A stretch of 64,000 nucleotides of DNA from Nocardia cyriacigeorgica (GCF_029868385.1 NZ_JARWNX010000019.1:1-64000); one strand, 5' to 3'. Counted from the stretch's first letter, positions 36,501 through 48,897 are shown. The notes: generated from the letters alone by a model not told the origin. Made by a program: numbers and translations.

Positions 36501-39500
36501 TCCTTGCCCACGGCGCCGCGATCGATGCCACCGCGGTCGCGGTGGACGCGGGCGAGTTCACCATCAGCTACGGCGAACTCGACGCCTGGTCGAATCGGTT
36601 CGCGCGGGTCCTGCTGCGGCGCGGGGTCGGCCGCGAGATCTTCGTGGTGCTGGCCATGACCCGATCGCTGGAATCGGTGGTCGCGGTCTGGGCGCTCGCC
36701 AAGACCGGCGCCGCGTTCGTGCCCTTGGATCCCAGCCATCCGGTGGAACGCATCGAGCACATGCTGACCGATTCGAAAGCGCCGATCGGTGTGACGGTCA
36801 CCGAGATCGGCCGGACCCTGCCCGGCACCATCGACTGGTTACTGCTCGACGACCTCAACACCATCCGCCGGGTCATGACCGTATCGGACGCCCCGATCAC
36901 CGATGCCGAGCGCGGCGGCCCGATCGTGCTCGACCAGGTCGCCTACCTGATCTACACCTCCGGTTCGACGGGCAAGCCCAAGGCGGTGCTGGTGAGCCAT
37001 CGCGGACTGGCGAATCTGGCCGCGGACGAACAGGAATCGCTGACCATCGACGCGACGGCGGCCGCCTTGCAGGTCGCCTCACCGAGCTTCGACGCCTCGG
37101 TGTTCGAACTGGTCATGGCGCACGGCGCGGGCGCACGACTGGTGGTGTCGCCGCCGGAGGTCTACGGCGGCACCGAACTCCAGCGGCTGCTGCGGGCCAC
37201 CGGGGTGACCCATGCGGTGATCACACCGTCGGCGCTGGCCACCATGGAGCCCACCGATCTGCCCGATCTGCGGCTGCTCGCCGTTGCGGGTGAGGCGGCG
37301 ACGCCGGAGCTGATCCAGCGCTGGTCGCCGGGCAGGCGGATGGTGAACCTGTACGGGCCCACCGAGTTCAGTATCTGGGCCACCGGTCCCGCCGAACTCG
37401 TCGCGGGAGAACCGGTCACCATCGGCGGGCCGATCCGGGGGACCGCGGCCCTGGTCCTGGATTCCTGGTTGCGTCCGGTGCCGGTCGGCGTGGCCGGTGA
37501 GCTGTATCTGGCGGGGCCTGCGCTGGCCCGCGGCTATTTCCAGCGGGCCGCGCTGACGGCCGAACGTTTCGTCGCCGATCTCTCCGGCGCACCGGGTGAG
37601 CGGATGTACCGGACCGGCGACATGGTGCGCTGGGTGCGTACCACCGATGGGTCCTTGGCGCTGGAGTATCTGGGCCGCAGCGATTTCCAGGTCAAGATCC
37701 GCGGGCTGCGCGTCGAACTCGGTGAGATCGACGCGGTGTTGTCGGCCGACGAGGAGGTCGAGTACGCGGTGACCATCGGCCGCGCCGGGCCTGCCGCAGC
37801 GACCGTGCTGGTCTCCTATGTGCTGCCCGTGCAGGGCGCCGCGCCGGAGCCGGAGCGGCTGCGTGCGCGTGTCGCGGCGGAGCTACCCGGATATATGGTG
37901 CCCGCCTATCTCGTCGTGCTGGACGATATCCCGTTGACGCCGGTCGGCAAATTGGATCGCACGGCATTACCGGTGCCCGATTTCGCCGCGAGTCGCCGCC
38001 CCTATCTCGCGCCGAACGGACCGGTGGAGCAGGCCGTCGCGGGGGTGTTCGCCGAGGTGCTCGGTAGTGAACGCGTCGGCGCGGACGAATCCTTCTTCGA
38101 ACTCGGCGGTAATTCGCTCAGCGCCACCCGGGTGGTGGCGCGGGTGAATTCGGCGCTCGGCTCCACGATCGCGCTGCGCGATCTGTTCGATGCGCCGACC
38201 GTCGCCCAGCTGTCGGCGCGGGTGGTGCCCGCCACCGACGGTGCGGGCGGGCGGTTCGTGCTCGCGCCGCGGATCCGCCCGGACCGGGTGCCGCTCTCAC
38301 CTGCCCAGCAGCGCATGTGGGTGCTCAACCGGATGGACCCGACGTCCTCGGCCTACAACATCGCGGTCGCGCTGCGCCTCACCGGCGACCTCGACCACAC
38401 CGCCATGCGGCAGGCGCTCACCGATGTGGTGCACAGGCACGAGAGTCTGCGCACCGTGTACCCCGCCGACGCCGCGGGGCCGCGTCAGGTCGTGGTCGGC
38501 GCGGAGGTCGCCACTCCGGCACTCGAGGCGATCGACACCGATGATGGCGCCGCACTGCGGATCAGGATTGCCGAGCTGACCGGCGCGGGATTCGATATCA
38601 CCGAACGACCACCGCTGCGGCTGGGCCTGTTCCGGCTCACCGACTCCGCCGAACCGGTGCATGTGCTGGTGCTGGTGGTACACCACATCAGCGCCGACGG
38701 CTTCTCGATGGCTCCGCTGGCAACCGACCTGATCGCCGCGTATTCCCGCCATCACCGCGTTCCGGTCGGCGGGGCCACGACCACGACGGAGACCGAAGAG
38801 TCACCGCTCACGGTGCAATACGCCGATTTCGCGCTCTGGCATCGGGAACTGCTCGGCGACGAATCCGATCCGGATTCGCTGGCAGCACAGCAGATCCGGC
38901 ACTGGACCGCTCAGCTCGACGGCGCACCCGATGTGCTCGACCTCCCCGCCGACCGGCCACGGCCCGCCGTGCAGTCGATGCGCAGCGCGGATATCGAGGT
39001 GCGCATCGATGCGGCGCTGCATCGCGGGCTGGCCGAACTGGCCGCGGCCAACGAATCCAGTCTGTTCATGGTGTTGCACGCGACGCTCGCGGCCCTGCTG
39101 GCCAGGCTCGGCGGCAACCAGGATGTGGTGATCGGTACGCCCGTCGCCGGTCGCGGTGAGCAGGCCCTCGACCGGCTCGTCGGCATGTTCGTCAACACCC
39201 TGGCGCTGCGCACACCGGTGGATCCGGCCGCCGGGTTCGGTGAATTCCTTGCCTCGGTGCGGGCCACCGATCTGGACGCGTTCGCCGCCGCCGACATCCC
39301 GTTCGAGCGGCTGGTGCAGATCCTCGACCCCGCGCGCTCGACCGCACACCACCCCCTGTTCCAGGTGTCGCTGTCCTTGCAGAATTTCGTCGAACCCGTA
39401 CTCGAACTGCCGGGCCTGCGGATCGAACTGCACGATTCCCAACGTGATTCCGCACAGTTCGATCTCATGCTCGACCTGCGCGAACACCTCGACTCGAGCG

Positions 39501-42500
39501 GACAGGACGGCGTGGACGGTCTACTGACCTACGCCACGGACCTGTTCGACGCCGAGACCGCCGCCACCCTGGCCCGCCGGTGGCTGCGTCTGCTCACCAC
39601 CGTCGTCGCCGATCCCGATATCGCGCTCGCCGATATCGACCTGCTCGACGACGCCGAACGCGCCGAACTGGTACCGCGGCGCGGGCCCGCGAGCGCGGGC
39701 AGCACCGACCTCGCGCGCATCCTCACCGACTCGGCGCGGCGATACCCCGACCGGCCCGCCGTGATCGCCGACGGACGGACCCGCACCTATCGGGAACTCG
39801 ACGCCGACTCCGACCGGCTGGCCCGACTGCTCACCGACGCGGGTGCGCGACCGGAAACCGTTGTCGCCCTCGGTATGCCACGATCAGCCGCCCTGCTCAC
39901 CGCGATCTGGGCGACCGCGAAGACCGGCGCCGCGTTCCTGCCCGTCGATCCGAAACATCCGGTCGACCGGATCGAGCACATGCTCGCCGATTCCGGGGCC
40001 GGGATCGGCGTCACCGTCGCCGCGCATCGGCCGTCACTGCCCGACCGCACCCGATGGTTGGTGCTCGACGACCTCCCGATGGACGAACCCGCGGGTCCGG
40101 CACCGGGCGTGGTCGAGCCTCGGCCCGACCATCCCGCCTGGGTGATCTACACCTCCGGCTCGACCGGAACTCCCAAGGGCGTCACCGTCACCCACCGTGG
40201 GCTCGCCGACCTCGTCGCCGCCCAACGCGAGATCATGGCACTGGATGAACAGGCCCGTGTACTGCATGTCGCGTCGCCGAGTTTCGACGCCTCGATCTTC
40301 GAGACCTTGATGGCGTTCGGCTCGGGTGCGGCCGCCGTCGTCGCGCCGCCGCAGGTGTACGGCGGCAGTCCGCTCGCCGAGTTGATCGACGCCGAACAGG
40401 TCACCCACCTGGTGATCACCCCCTCGGCGCTGGCCACCGTCGACGCCGCCGCGGTATCGAGTGTGCGGGTGCTGGCCGTCGCGGGTGAGGCGGTGGGCGC
40501 CGAACTCGTCGACCGGTGGTGCGCCACCTCCGGCCGCCGCATGCTGAACCTGTACGGGCCCGCCGAATTCACCATCTGGGCGGCCTCCTCGACCCCGTTG
40601 CGCGCGGACCGGCCGGTCACCATCGGGGGCCCGATCGGTGGCGCCGCGGTGCTGGTGCTCGATGATCGCCTGCGGCCGGTCCCGACCGGTGTCGCGGGTG
40701 AGCTGTATCTGAGTGGTCCGGCCCTGGCGCGTGGCTACCACCATCGGCCCGATCTCACCGCGGCCCGCTTCGTCGCCGATCCGTTCGGCGCACCGGGATC
40801 GCGGCTGTACCGTACCGGCGATCTGGCGCGCTGGGTGCGCGACAGGTCGGGTGCGCTCGAACTGGAGTATGTGGGCCGCACCGATTTCCAGATCAAGGTG
40901 CGTGGTCAGCGGGTGGAACTCGGCGAGATCGATGCGGTGCTCAGCCGCGTCGACGGCGTCGATGTCGCGGTCACGCTCGGTGTCGCGGGCCCGACCGGAT
41001 CGACCGCGCTCGCGGCGTATCTGGTGCGGGCGCCGGGTGTCGATATCGATACTGAGGAGGTCCGGGCCTTCGCCGCCGATATCCTGCCCTCGTACATGGT
41101 GCCCGCCGCGTTCGTCGTGCTGGACGAGATTCCGCGTACCGCGGTCGGCAAATTGGACCGCGCCGCGCTGCCCGCCCCGGTCTTCACCGTCGACGAGACC
41201 GCCTACCGCCCGCCGAGCACACCGACCGAACAGGCCATTGCCGAGGTGTTCGCCGAACTGCTCGGCCGCGAACGCGTCGGTGCCGACGATTCGTTCTTCG
41301 CGCTCGGCGGTGACAGCATTCTCGCCATCCAGCTCGTCTCCCGCGCCAAACTGCGCGGCATCACCTGCACGCCTTTGCAGGTGTTCGAGCATCGCACCGT
41401 CGCGGCGCTGGCCGCGGCCGCCGACGCCACCGGTCCCGCGGTGACGCTGGCGGAGCTGCCCGGAGGCGGTGTGGGTGAGCTGCCGCTGACTCCGATCGTG
41501 CGGTACATGATCGAGCGCGGCGGCGATTTCGACCGGTTCGCCCAGACCGCGGTACTAGAGCTGCCGCCGGGAATCGAGCGTGACCAGCTGGTCGCGACCC
41601 TCACCGCCGTCGTCGATCGGCACGATATGCTGCGCTCCCGGCTGTGCCGACAGGGCGAGGACTGGCAATGGAGCGTCACCGAGCCCGGCACGGTCGATGT
41701 CAGCGCCCTGGTGCACCGGGTCACCTATGACGCCGTCGCCGATCCGGTCGAACTGCACGAATTCGCCGTCACCGAACTGGATTCCGCACTGCACCGGCTC
41801 GATCCGGCCGCGGGTGTCGTCGCACAATTCCTCTGGCTCGATCCGGTCGGTGCGGCCGGAACCAGAGCCGCACCCGGTCGGTTGATCGTCGTACTGCATC
41901 ATCTCGCCATCGATGCGGTGTCCTGGCGCATCCTCGTGCCCGATCTGATCGCGGCGTGGGCGCAGGTGCGGGCCGGTAGCACACCGGTACTCACCGATAT
42001 CGGCACGTCCATGCGGCGCTGGTCGTACGCGTTGACCGAACAGGCGCACACCGAGCGACGGATCGCCGAACTCGACTACTGGCATACGGTTCTCACCGGC
42101 CCCGATCCCCTGATCGGCCCCCGTGAACTCGACGCGGCGATCGATCGGACCGAGACGCTGCGCACGGTCGAAGTCGAGCTGTCCGCCGAGACGACCGCCG
42201 CCTTGCTCGGCACGCTGCCGCGACTGTCGGGCGGCGGTGTGAACGACGCCCTGCTCGCCGCCCTCGCCTTGGCGCTGGTGCGCTGGCGATCCGCGCGCGG
42301 CATCACCGAGCACAGCGCGCTCCTGCGGCTCGAAGGCCATGGCCGACAAGAGGAAGTCGTGCCCGGCGCGGACCTTTCCCGCACCATCGGCTGGTTCACC
42401 AGCATCTATCCGGTGCGTATCGCACTCACCGACATCGATGTCGAGGACGCGTTCGCCGGTGGGCACGCCATGGGCGCGGCACTGCGCGCGGTGGACCGCA

Positions 42501-43714
42501 CGCTGCGCGCCGTTCCCGACCGTGGCATCGGATTCGGACTGCTGCGGTACCTGAACTCCGAGACGGCACAACACCTTCCACAGGCACTGCCGGGACAGAT
42601 CGCCTTCAACTATCTCGGCCGCTATTCGACCACCGATATTCCGGCTGGTCTGGAAGGACTGGGCTGGCTGCCCACCGACGATCTCGGTGAACTGCCCGCC
42701 GCCGAACACCCCGATGTCCCGCTGATGTCCGCGCTCGCCATCGACGCGGTGGTCATCGGCGACCGGCTGCACGCCGGATTCGGCTACCCCGGTGAGCTGT
42801 TGGACCGGGCGGACGTGGAGGAGCTGGCCGCCCTGTGGGTCGAGGCGCTCGGCGCGGCAACCGCGTATGCACGCTCACCCGAAGCGCAGCGCACCGAGGC
42901 CGCCGCGGAACCAGCCGGGCCGGTGTCGGGACTCGGCCTCGACGTCCTACTGCCCATCCGCCCCGACGGCACCGCACCCGCCCTGTTCTGCGTACACCCC
43001 TCCTCCGGGATGGCGTGGAGCTATCTCGGCCTGGCCGAACGGCTGCGGCCGGGCCGACCCATCTACGGGCTCCAGGCGCCCGATCTGTCCGGCCGCGAGC
43101 CCTCGCCCCGGTCCATCGACGAGTTCGCCGACCGCTATATCCGGGAGATCCGCGCTGTCCAACCGGTCGGGCCCTATCACCTGCTCGGCTGGTCGTTCGG
43201 CGGATTGATCGCACACGCCATGGCGGCGAAGCTGCGGGCGGCGGGCGAAACCGTCGGGGTGGTCGCACTGCTCGACGCCGACACCGCCGATATCGACGGC
43301 GACACCATCGAGCGGCTCACCCCCGGCGGCTTCGTCAACAGCTTCGGCAGTGTGTTCGGCATCGACGATGTGCCTGCCGAGGCCACCGCGGCGGAGGCGG
43401 CGGAGGCGATCAGGGAACGGTTCGGCGGCGTCTCGATCATCGACGCCGACACCATCGAACGTATGGCCGGCTCCTACAACGCGGCCGCGCGCACCCGCAC
43501 CGGCTATCGCCGTCCACGCTACGACGGCGACCTCGTCTACTTCAGTGCCACCGTCGACAGCTCCGACATCTTCGGCCCCGATGGCTGGCGGCCCTATGTG
43601 GCGGGGACGATCACCGACCACGAGGTCGAGGTCACCCACGACGAAATGACCACACCGTACGCGCTGTCGATCGTCGCGCAGGTGCTCGATACCCAGCTGG
43701 GAGGTCCGCAATGA
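30557..43714 (+). CDS. Trimodular nonribosomal peptide synthetase (C-A-T-E / C-A-T / C-A-T-E-TE)
   Basis: The 4385-residue synthetase divides approximately as C1 16-450 (RIHHIVLDG), A1 465-965 ([11 protein letters not shown]), T1 970-1040 (LGGDSI), E1 1055-1490 ([20 protein letters not shown]), C2 1502-1960 ([10 protein letters not shown]), A2 1975-2475, T2 2485-2555 (LGGNSL), C3 2570-3030 (HHISADGFS), A3 3045-3540, T3 3550-3625 (LGGDSI), E3 3632-4090 ([16 protein letters not shown]) and TE 4125-4385 (GWSFGG). The T domains before E carry GGDS and T2 carries GGNS, as expected. My alignment to GrsA gives codes D-I-E-N-I-G-G-V-T for A1 and the same D-A-F-V-A-A-L-I-W for A2 and A3. The predicted product is a D-L-D tripeptide, probably N-capped because C1 is a starter-type domain. 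ATG 30557 follows GTAGGA. The end overlaps the transporter gene. Confidence 0.96.
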   Translation: MPHPSASPTDIATGLPGGAFPLSAAQRGIWFAQHVAGETPISIAQYIELTGPVDTAALAEAARTAGREFGTGFLRLIEVDGHPFQLVDPTLDDGIIELDLRGAPDPAAAAHTWMRAEYSTPLHLTRDRLVRMAMLRLADEHWYWYSRIHHIVLDGMGALTMVQRTAELYDAAIAGEQPPPAKAADLRTIVDADLAYRSSDRFTADRDYWCEHLAGMADPVNLAGRTAEVDAHPARVAGSLPAETTELLDVVAQAAGSGMAPTVVAAFAAYLGAMTGAHEVVLSLPVSARSTAALRRSGGMIANVVPLRLDLPPTMTVGAAILAAQSELTGALRRQRYRQEDIVRDLGWAMDEAVSFGPTVNLMMADTRIVLGPVVGRLHVLTSGLIDDLFVNLYPGVGGESTHIDFQANANLYSDAELAGHHERFLLFLHRFLAAGTDAPLSTIEVLTDAEYAELVPACGPAGGRADTLAAVLAAGAVRAPDAVALVGGPVRMSYREVDEYTNRLARVLMAAGAGPERGIATAVARSVESVLTMFAIAKTGAPFVPIDPTYPVDRIEHMLDDSGVVAGVTTAAARNALPDQVDWLVLDDAATEEAVAAANSAPTTDTERRAPTHPDQVAYIIYTSGSTGLPKGVLVTHRGLADLAAGSAAGFGVDADSVVAHAVSPSFDISVEEILIAWTTGATLVVVPPAAFAGEELAEVLRAHEVTHLNVTPTVVGSLDPATLPRLRTVIVGGDACPPELVSVWAGRALVNGYGPTETTVTATLTAPMTPGAPVTIGVPARAVRAVVLDPWLRPVAPGVVGELYLSGPGVARGYHRRTGLTASRFVADPYSPGARMYRTGDLVRWIESDGRPELEYQGRSDFQVKIRGFRIELGEIDDALQRLPGVEFALTVGAESPSGSTALVSYVVTTTDTHPEALRAAVGRTLPAYMVPVVITVLDAVPLTPLGKVDRKALPAPDFGAAATTTGRAPSTAAEQTLAELFAEVLGLDSVGVDDSFFALGGDSIVSIQLVSRAKAAGLGFSAREVFERKTVAALAAVATDVRAETVHELPGGGVGSVEPTPIVRAMIDMGRTWDRFAQAVLIGLPAGFTRAQLGAAVRAVIERHDVLRSTLRPVDAEWEWVVAEPGSVDVDALIDVVAAGPDPEATRERALQQAADRLDPEHGVVARFVVIDFDDADPQCWLVLHHLVTDGVSWRILLPDLAIAAAGGELAPVGTSFRRWAHAQTEQAATRATELPVWRRIVSTADPAFGAHRPDPAVDTVATMGRWQTTIPADLVDQALHSVPDLFHCGADDVLLTALTMAVCRWRDRTGALITLEGHGRVEQILPGADVSRTVGWFTSAYPVAIDLAGIDLDDAFAGGSAAGAAVKATKEQLRAIPDKGVGYGMLRYLYADTAAELAAAPAPQLGFNYLGRAATGAVGPWLPHRVAATQDDGAPLPAVIDINAVMTDSGLEVTWDFATRLLDAADVRALAGLWGDALRALVDHAGTAGAGGRSPSDFDLVAVTQSQIDEWERRYPVLVDVWPLSPLQYGLLFHARYDSDTADGYTVQSMLTLAGTVDAARLRTAAQALVDRHENLRVAFIETDDGPRQLVLGAAEIGWQELDLTGVTEAERELDRLIALDANTRFDLARPPLLRFTLIRTAPDTYRLVMTNHHLVLDGWSTPLLVRELLTLYVTSGDTTALPPARSYREFLAWLAEQDDDASIAAWSQYLAGVDNPTRAVPSLADIESTDIGETSVELTAQTLARLESAARACGATVNTMVQAVWAMLLAMRTGRTDVVFGGTVSGRPPELAGVEDMVGLFINTLPVRVRFAPEEPVAELLARMQADQARLLDHQHVGLAAIHQAVGLPELFDTLTVFESYPIDREALSQALDIAGMRVLEVAGTDATPYPLNLMVIPLRGLDGRDAMRITLKYLADQLDGADASALLARFVRLLTQCADDPRQPLAQLRYCDDIELAELAPVHGPPSVPPRSLPEILAHGAAIDATAVAVDAGEFTISYGELDAWSNRFARVLLRRGVGREIFVVLAMTRSLESVVAVWALAKTGAAFVPLDPSHPVERIEHMLTDSKAPIGVTVTEIGRTLPGTIDWLLLDDLNTIRRVMTVSDAPITDAERGGPIVLDQVAYLIYTSGSTGKPKAVLVSHRGLANLAADEQESLTIDATAAALQVASPSFDASVFELVMAHGAGARLVVSPPEVYGGTELQRLLRATGVTHAVITPSALATMEPTDLPDLRLLAVAGEAATPELIQRWSPGRRMVNLYGPTEFSIWATGPAELVAGEPVTIGGPIRGTAALVLDSWLRPVPVGVAGELYLAGPALARGYFQRAALTAERFVADLSGAPGERMYRTGDMVRWVRTTDGSLALEYLGRSDFQVKIRGLRVELGEIDAVLSADEEVEYAVTIGRAGPAAATVLVSYVLPVQGAAPEPERLRARVAAELPGYMVPAYLVVLDDIPLTPVGKLDRTALPVPDFAASRRPYLAPNGPVEQAVAGVFAEVLGSERVGADESFFELGGNSLSATRVVARVNSALGSTIALRDLFDAPTVAQLSARVVPATDGAGGRFVLAPRIRPDRVPLSPAQQRMWVLNRMDPTSSAYNIAVALRLTGDLDHTAMRQALTDVVHRHESLRTVYPADAAGPRQVVVGAEVATPALEAIDTDDGAALRIRIAELTGAGFDITERPPLRLGLFRLTDSAEPVHVLVLVVHHISADGFSMAPLATDLIAAYSRHHRVPVGGATTTTETEESPLTVQYADFALWHRELLGDESDPDSLAAQQIRHWTAQLDGAPDVLDLPADRPRPAVQSMRSADIEVRIDAALHRGLAELAAANESSLFMVLHATLAALLARLGGNQDVVIGTPVAGRGEQALDRLVGMFVNTLALRTPVDPAAGFGEFLASVRATDLDAFAAADIPFERLVQILDPARSTAHHPLFQVSLSLQNFVEPVLELPGLRIELHDSQRDSAQFDLMLDLREHLDSSGQDGVDGLLTYATDLFDAETAATLARRWLRLLTTVVADPDIALADIDLLDDAERAELVPRRGPASAGSTDLARILTDSARRYPDRPAVIADGRTRTYRELDADSDRLARLLTDAGARPETVVALGMPRSAALLTAIWATAKTGAAFLPVDPKHPVDRIEHMLADSGAGIGVTVAAHRPSLPDRTRWLVLDDLPMDEPAGPAPGVVEPRPDHPAWVIYTSGSTGTPKGVTVTHRGLADLVAAQREIMALDEQARVLHVASPSFDASIFETLMAFGSGAAAVVAPPQVYGGSPLAELIDAEQVTHLVITPSALATVDAAAVSSVRVLAVAGEAVGAELVDRWCATSGRRMLNLYGPAEFTIWAASSTPLRADRPVTIGGPIGGAAVLVLDDRLRPVPTGVAGELYLSGPALARGYHHRPDLTAARFVADPFGAPGSRLYRTGDLARWVRDRSGALELEYVGRTDFQIKVRGQRVELGEIDAVLSRVDGVDVAVTLGVAGPTGSTALAAYLVRAPGVDIDTEEVRAFAADILPSYMVPAAFVVLDEIPRTAVGKLDRAALPAPVFTVDETAYRPPSTPTEQAIAEVFAELLGRERVGADDSFFALGGDSILAIQLVSRAKLRGITCTPLQVFEHRTVAALAAAADATGPAVTLAELPGGGVGELPLTPIVRYMIERGGDFDRFAQTAVLELPPGIERDQLVATLTAVVDRHDMLRSRLCRQGEDWQWSVTEPGTVDVSALVHRVTYDAVADPVELHEFAVTELDSALHRLDPAAGVVAQFLWLDPVGAAGTRAAPGRLIVVLHHLAIDAVSWRILVPDLIAAWAQVRAGSTPVLTDIGTSMRRWSYALTEQAHTERRIAELDYWHTVLTGPDPLIGPRELDAAIDRTETLRTVEVELSAETTAALLGTLPRLSGGGVNDALLAALALALVRWRSARGITEHSALLRLEGHGRQEEVVPGADLSRTIGWFTSIYPVRIALTDIDVEDAFAGGHAMGAALRAVDRTLRAVPDRGIGFGLLRYLNSETAQHLPQALPGQIAFNYLGRYSTTDIPAGLEGLGWLPTDDLGELPAAEHPDVPLMSALAIDAVVIGDRLHAGFGYPGELLDRADVEELAALWVEALGAATAYARSPEAQRTEAAAEPAGPVSGLGLDVLLPIRPDGTAPALFCVHPSSGMAWSYLGLAERLRPGRPIYGLQAPDLSGREPSPRSIDEFADRYIREIRAVQPVGPYHLLGWSFGGLIAHAMAAKLRAAGETVGVVALLDADTADIDGDTIERLTPGGFVNSFGSVFGIDDVPAEATAAEAAEAIRERFGGVSIIDADTIERMAGSYNAAARTRTGYRRPRYDGDLVYFSATVDSSDIFGPDGWRPYVAGTITDHEVEVTHDEMTTPYALSIVAQVLDTQLGGPQ

Positions 43715-44712
43715 GTCCCGAGGACGGCGTCGTCGTCGAAGGCATCGAAAAATCGTTCGGCACCGTCCATGCCCTGCGCGGTGTGGATTTCCGCGCCGCG
43801 CCCGGCGAGGTGCTCGGCATCCTCGGCCCCAACGGGGCGGGCAAGACCACCACGGTGAACATCCTGTCCACGCTGATCGCACCGGACCGGGGACGTGCGC
43901 TCGTCGCCGGGCACGATGTGGTCGACGATCCGGCCGCGGTCCGCCGATCCATCATGCTGACCGGCCAATACGCCGCACTCGACGATATGCTCAGCGGCTA
44001 CGAGAACCTGGTCATGTTCGGCAGGCTGATGGGGCTGCGCAAACGCGCCGCCCGCGCCCGCGCCGACGAACTGATCGCCGGATTCGATCTGGTCGCGGCA
44101 GCGGGGCGCCGAGTGGGCACCTATTCCGGCGGTATGCGGCGGCGCATCGATATCGCGTGCGGGCTGGTCGTGCGCCCGGATGTGGTGTTCCTCGATGAAC
44201 CGACCACCGGACTCGATCCCCGGAGCCGCCAGGGCGTATGGGATCTCGTCGGCGGATTCCAGCGCGCGGGTATCACCACCCTGCTCACCACTCAATACCT
44301 CGAGGAAGCCGACGCGCTCAGCGACCGGATCATCGTCATCGATCACGGTGTGGTGATCGCCTCGGGCACCGCCGACGAACTCAAGGCCCGCACCGGCGGC
44401 AGCTACTGCGAAGTGGTCCCGCTGGATCTCGGTGATCTCCCCGCCATCGCCGCCGCGCTCGGCTCACTGCTGCCGCAAGGCAACCGGGCGATGTTCACCA
44501 CCGAATCCGACCGCATCGCGATCCCCGCACCGGACGGCGCGAAAACCCTCGCCGAGGCGCTGCGGCGGTTGGACGCCGCCGAGATCGAACTGGTCGATAT
44601 CGCGCTGCGCCGACCCTCACTCGATGATGTGTTCCTCCAGCTCACTGGTCATCTGGCCACCGACGAACCCGCGACCGAGCCGGAACCCGCTGCCGCACAG
44701 GCACTGTCATGA
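43711..44712 (+). CDS. DrrA-type ABC transporter ATP-binding protein (NRPS product exporter)
   Basis: ABC-2 exporter ATPase of 333 residues: Walker [18 protein letters not shown], the Q-loop region [10 protein letters not shown], signature [16 protein letters not shown], Walker [18 protein letters not shown] and H-loop-equivalent [17 protein letters not shown], in which His is replaced by Gln as is common in the DrrA family. The C-terminal region with [15 protein letters not shown] is typical of DrrA. Its ATG overlaps the NRPS stop (ATGA) and its stop overlaps the permease start, so all are expressed as one chain. It should energise export of the peptide. Confidence 0.95.
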   Translation: MSPEDGVVVEGIEKSFGTVHALRGVDFRAAPGEVLGILGPNGAGKTTTVNILSTLIAPDRGRALVAGHDVVDDPAAVRRSIMLTGQYAALDDMLSGYENLVMFGRLMGLRKRAARARADELIAGFDLVAAAGRRVGTYSGGMRRRIDIACGLVVRPDVVFLDEPTTGLDPRSRQGVWDLVGGFQRAGITTLLTTQYLEEADALSDRIIVIDHGVVIASGTADELKARTGGSYCEVVPLDLGDLPAIAAALGSLLPQGNRAMFTTESDRIAIPAPDGAKTLAEALRRLDAAEIELVDIALRRPSLDDVFLQLTGHLATDEPATEPEPAAAQALS

Positions 44713-45527
44713 CCGCCGGTGTCTGGCTCACGAACGCGCGGGCCGCCCCGGTCACCACCGCGCAATGGTGGGTGCTCACCACCAGATTCATCGTGCCGTC
44801 GGTGAAATCGGGTGAAGTGCTCGCCTCGGTGCTCGCGCCCGTCGCGTTCACCGCGAGCTTCTATCTGCCGCTGAAAACGGTGATGATGTTCGCGGGCACC
44901 GGATTCAGCAGCTACGCCCAGTTCATGATGCCCATCGTGATCTTGCAGGCGGCGGCGTTCACAGCCATCTCGGCCGCGTTCCGCTCGGCCACCGATGCCG
45001 TCGCCGGACTCAACCGACGATTCGGCGCCATGCCGATCAACCCGTTCGTCCCGGTCGCGGCACGGATGTCGGGCAATGTCTTTCGGCTGCTCATCGCGCT
45101 CACCACCGCAGTGGTCTGCGGTCACGTCATCGGATTCCGGTTCCGCCTCGACGGCTGGCATACGCTCGGCTTCCTGCTGTTCGCACTGCTCGTCGGCATC
45201 GCACTGACACTGGCGGCCGATGTCATCGGCACCCTGTCCAAGAGCCCGGAGGCCACCACCCAGGCGCTGGTGCTGCCGCCATTGATCCTCGGCATGCTCT
45301 CGACCGGTCTGGCTCCGGCCGAACAGTTCCCGGAATGGGTGCAGCCGTTCGTCCGCAACCAGCCGATCTCCCAGTTCGTCATCGCCTTGCGCGCTCTGGC
45401 GGGCGACACCCTCGGCAATGCGGGCGAGGTGACGTGGTCGCTGATGGGTCCGCCGCTGGCGTGGGCGTTCGGCATCCTCGCGGTCTGTGTGCCGGTGGCC
45501 GTGCGGCTCAGTGGACGGAGCCGATGA
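44709..45527 (+). CDS. ABC-2 type transporter permease (DrrB-like), first of two
   Basis: The 272-residue membrane protein has about six hydrophobic helices (for example VLAPVAFTASFYLPL, FLLFALLVGIALTLAA, ALVLPPLILGMLSTGLAPA) and the ABC-2 sequence VQPFVRNQPISQFVIALRALA that is also found in the next gene. It begins in the ATGA overlap with the ATPase gene and its stop lies within the ATGATGA start of the second permease. It forms the exporter channel with its partner. Confidence 0.92.
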   Translation: MTAGVWLTNARAAPVTTAQWWVLTTRFIVPSVKSGEVLASVLAPVAFTASFYLPLKTVMMFAGTGFSSYAQFMMPIVILQAAAFTAISAAFRSATDAVAGLNRRFGAMPINPFVPVAARMSGNVFRLLIALTTAVVCGHVIGFRFRLDGWHTLGFLLFALLVGIALTLAADVIGTLSKSPEATTQALVLPPLILGMLSTGLAPAEQFPEWVQPFVRNQPISQFVIALRALAGDTLGNAGEVTWSLMGPPLAWAFGILAVCVPVAVRLSGRSR

Positions 45528-46345
45528 TGACGCTGCCCGCCACCCGCCCCGCCGATCTGCGCATCGATACCGAGACCTCCCCCGTCGCGCTCATCCGACA
45601 CACCCTGATCCAGTCCCAGCGCCTGCTGCTGCGGTGGGCGCGCAACCCGATCACGCTGCTGGAAACACTGCTCATCCCCTGTCTGCTGCTGCTCATGCTC
45701 GATATCGTGGTCGGTGGGCAGATCCAGAAATTCACCGGCGAGGACGCGCTCTACGGTTCGGTGCCGATGGTCGCGGTCGTCGGTGCGCTGTCCGGCGCGG
45801 TCGCGGGCGGTGTGCTGCTCGGGCGTGAACGCGATGCCGGTCTGCTCGCCCGGTTCTGGGTGCTGCCGGTGCATCGCGCGTCGGGTCTGGCCTCCCGGAT
45901 CGTGGCGGAGGGCTGCCGGATCTTCGCCGGAACGATCACCGTGGTCATCGTCGGATATCTGCTCGGTTTCCGTTTCCAGCACGGTGTCCCCGCGACCGTC
46001 GCATTCCTGTTCATCCCGACGCTGTTCGGTCTGGCCTTCGCCACCGTCGTCACCGCCGTCGCGGTGTACACGGCCAAAGCGACGCTGGTGGAGGGTATTA
46101 CGATCCTCACCTCGCTGATGATGTTCTTCAGCACCGGTTTCGTACCGTTGGCCGCCTATCCGCAGTGGCTGCAACCGATCGTGCGTAATCAGCCGATGTC
46201 CACCGCCGTGGACACCATGCGCGCCCTCGCCCAGGGCGGCCCGCTGGCCCGGCCGCTCACGCTCACCCTGGTCTGGTCGGCCGCGGCGATCGTGCTGTTC
46301 GCGGTGCCCGCCACCGTTGGGTACCGGCGCGCCAGCAGACGCTGA
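45524..46345 (+). CDS. ABC-2 type transporter permease (DrrB/C-like), second of two
   Basis: The 273-residue protein has an N-terminal cytoplasmic segment, then helices such as LLETLLIPCLLLLMLDIVVGG, VPMVAVVGALSGAVAGGVLLG and TITVVIVGYLLGFRF. LQPIVRNQPMSTAVDTMRALA near the C-terminus mirrors the first permease, suggesting a duplication. Tandem ATG codons at 45524 and 45527 overlap the preceding stop. Together with the ATPase and first permease it makes a heterodimeric DrrABC-type exporter. Confidence 0.92.
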   Translation: MMTLPATRPADLRIDTETSPVALIRHTLIQSQRLLLRWARNPITLLETLLIPCLLLLMLDIVVGGQIQKFTGEDALYGSVPMVAVVGALSGAVAGGVLLGRERDAGLLARFWVLPVHRASGLASRIVAEGCRIFAGTITVVIVGYLLGFRFQHGVPATVAFLFIPTLFGLAFATVVTAVAVYTAKATLVEGITILTSLMMFFSTGFVPLAAYPQWLQPIVRNQPMSTAVDTMRALAQGGPLARPLTLTLVWSAAAIVLFAVPATVGYRRASRR

Positions 46346-46359
46346 CTACCATCGCGGCC

Positions 46360-46584
46360 ATGGCTTCCGCACCCGAACGCTCCCTGAGCAACGGCATCGC
46401 TATCGGTCTCGGCCTCGGCCTGTCGATCGGCACGGTATTCGGCCTCACCGTCTTCGACAATCTCGCCATCGGCATCGGCTTCGGCATGGCGATCGGTCTC
46501 GCCCTCGGAATCGCGTTCTCATCGGTGTCGAAGCCCGACTCCGATGATTCGAAGGGCGAGGACACCGATCAGCCGGGAGACTGA
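46360..46584 (+). CDS. Small two-helix glycine-zipper membrane protein
   Basis: The 74-residue product starts at ATG 46360, 15 bp after the permease. Two hydrophobic Gly-rich segments, GIAIGLGLGLSIGTVFGL and LAIGIGFGMAIGLALGIAF, are separated by a short TVFDN turn, and a polar acidic tail (KPDSDDSKGEDTDQPGD) follows. The GxxxG spacing favours tight helix packing. It is the last gene of the NRPS-transporter run and may stabilise the exporter or act independently. No family was recognised. Confidence 0.7.
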   Translation: MASAPERSLSNGIAIGLGLGLSIGTVFGLTVFDNLAIGIGFGMAIGLALGIAFSSVSKPDSDDSKGEDTDQPGD

Positions 46585-46746
46585 CGCCCACACAGCCCAA
46601 CGGTTCGCCCCGCTTCGGCAAACCATCCGCGATCGGCCCGACGCGCCGCGTCCCGGTGGGCGACCCGAGAAGCCGATGGCGGACAATGAGCGAACGCGAG
46701 CGACCGCCCATAGGCAGTGGACCCGATGGTGAGAATGGTCGCTTCG

Positions 46747-46762
46747 ACACAAGGTGTTGTGT
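46747..46762. promoter_or_regulatory. NrdR-box-like site 1 upstream of nrdF2
   Basis: ACACAAGGTGTTGTGT is a 16-bp dyad that fits the published NrdR consensus (ACAC-w-A-N4-T-w-GTGT) at nearly all conserved positions. It lies about 100 bp upstream of the nrdF2 ATG. Confidence 0.75.
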
Positions 46763-46778
46763 TGCTCGGAGTTGTCAC

Positions 46779-47823
<1,045 letters not shown>

Positions 47824-47840
47824 ACCCACACCCTCGCTCG

Positions 47841-47871
47841 CCCGATACCGCGATTCGATCGCGGTATCGGG
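47841..47871 (+). terminator. Terminator after nrdF2
   Basis: A perfect 12-bp stem (CCCGATACCGCG / CGCGGTATCGGG) with a 7-nt loop starts 17 nt after the nrdF2 stop, and TTTT follows about 10 nt later. Part of it is duplicated before the second lipoprotein gene. Confidence 0.8.
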
Positions 47872-47902
47872 CTCGAGCTATTTTGTCGGTGACCGGGCCT
47901 CG
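47852..47902. repeat. Duplicated 51-bp upstream segment, copy 1
   Basis: GATTCGAT through TATTTTGTCGGTGACC precedes the first lipoprotein gene. A near copy lies exactly 1046 bp downstream (48898-48949), ahead of the second lipoprotein gene, so gene and upstream region were duplicated together. Confidence 0.85.
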
Positions 47903-47931
47903 GGGGTCCGGTCGTGTACCGAGGGGGATCG

Positions 47932-48882
47932 TTGTTCCGTCGCTTGACGCTCATCGGCGCGTTGGCCGCCTGTTCCGTGGCCTGCCAGGACGAGGTACCA
48001 CCCGTCGCCGCGCCCACATCCACTCCCGCGGCGGCATCGGCGCAATTCTGGTCGACCGTGCCGCAGACCGATGATCAGCGCTGGGAGGTCCTGCGGCGTA
48101 TCCGCGCGATCGATCCGTGTGCGCTACTGCCGCGTGAAGTCCTGAGCACCCACGCAGCAGTGCGGACGGTCACCTCCGACGGACCGCTGCCGACCGGCTG
48201 CCGCGCGGTACTCGAATCGGGTGGGCCGGAGCCGATCGAGATCGAATGGGCCGCGCAGAAGGGGCCGCTGCGCGGCGGATTCACCGAGACCCGCCGACTC
48301 GGCGATATCGCCGTGAACGTCGACCCGCCCGAGCCCTCCACCTCGTCCGTACCGGCGACCTGCCGTTTCACCGCGCAGTTCCCCGCGGAGGTCATCGTCT
48401 TCTTCTCGGTCGAGGCGGCCGCGCCCGCCGATCCCTGCGCGATCGGCGACCCGCTGCTCGACACCGTGCTGACCCGCTGGCGTACCGAACCACCGCATGG
48501 GACCTCACCGGATACCGCGACGACTGTCCTCACCGGCGCCGATCCGTGCGCGGTGCTGCCCGCGCTGTCGGTGGCGCCGGAACCCGCGGGCGATCAACTG
48601 GTCCAGATGTGCGAATTCCGGCACGACGGTGAAGAGATGGTCATCTCCTACAACTACGACGGCACCGCGACCCTCGATGAGGACGAGAAGACCGAACTCG
48701 ACGGCCGATCCGTGTACCGCAGCCAACACCAGGACTTCCACATCTACAGCGCCGCCGTGGGTGAGCGGATCGCGGAAGGCGAATCGTACGAGGGCGATAT
48801 CGTGCCCGTGGTGTCGGTGACCGGTAAGGACGAGGACATGGTCGAACGAACGATGCGTGAACTACTGGCCCGGTTCACCTGA
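47932..48882 (+). CDS. DUF3558-type lipoprotein, paralogue 1
   Basis: Start TTG 47932 is chosen because GAGGGGG precedes it and its paralogue starts at the same point; GTG 47914 is possible. The product has a short basic N-terminus, a hydrophobic stretch LTLIGALAAC with a lipobox-like LAAC, and then two similar halves, each with the DPCALLP/DPCAVLP Cys motif of DUF3558 proteins. It is likely a cell-envelope lipoprotein of unknown function. It is 316 residues and about 1046 bp from its paralogue. Confidence 0.8.
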   Translation: MFRRLTLIGALAACSVACQDEVPPVAAPTSTPAAASAQFWSTVPQTDDQRWEVLRRIRAIDPCALLPREVLSTHAAVRTVTSDGPLPTGCRAVLESGGPEPIEIEWAAQKGPLRGGFTETRRLGDIAVNVDPPEPSTSSVPATCRFTAQFPAEVIVFFSVEAAAPADPCAIGDPLLDTVLTRWRTEPPHGTSPDTATTVLTGADPCAVLPALSVAPEPAGDQLVQMCEFRHDGEEMVISYNYDGTATLDEDEKTELDGRSVYRSQHQDFHIYSAAVGERIAEGESYEGDIVPVVSVTGKDEDMVERTMRELLARFT

Positions 48883-48897
48883 CCCGCCCGGCACCAC

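Noticed and set aside
43711..46345. Siderophore importer
   Set aside because: The genes are ABC-2 export type with DrrA-like features, not import permeases, despite the neighbouring FecB binding protein.
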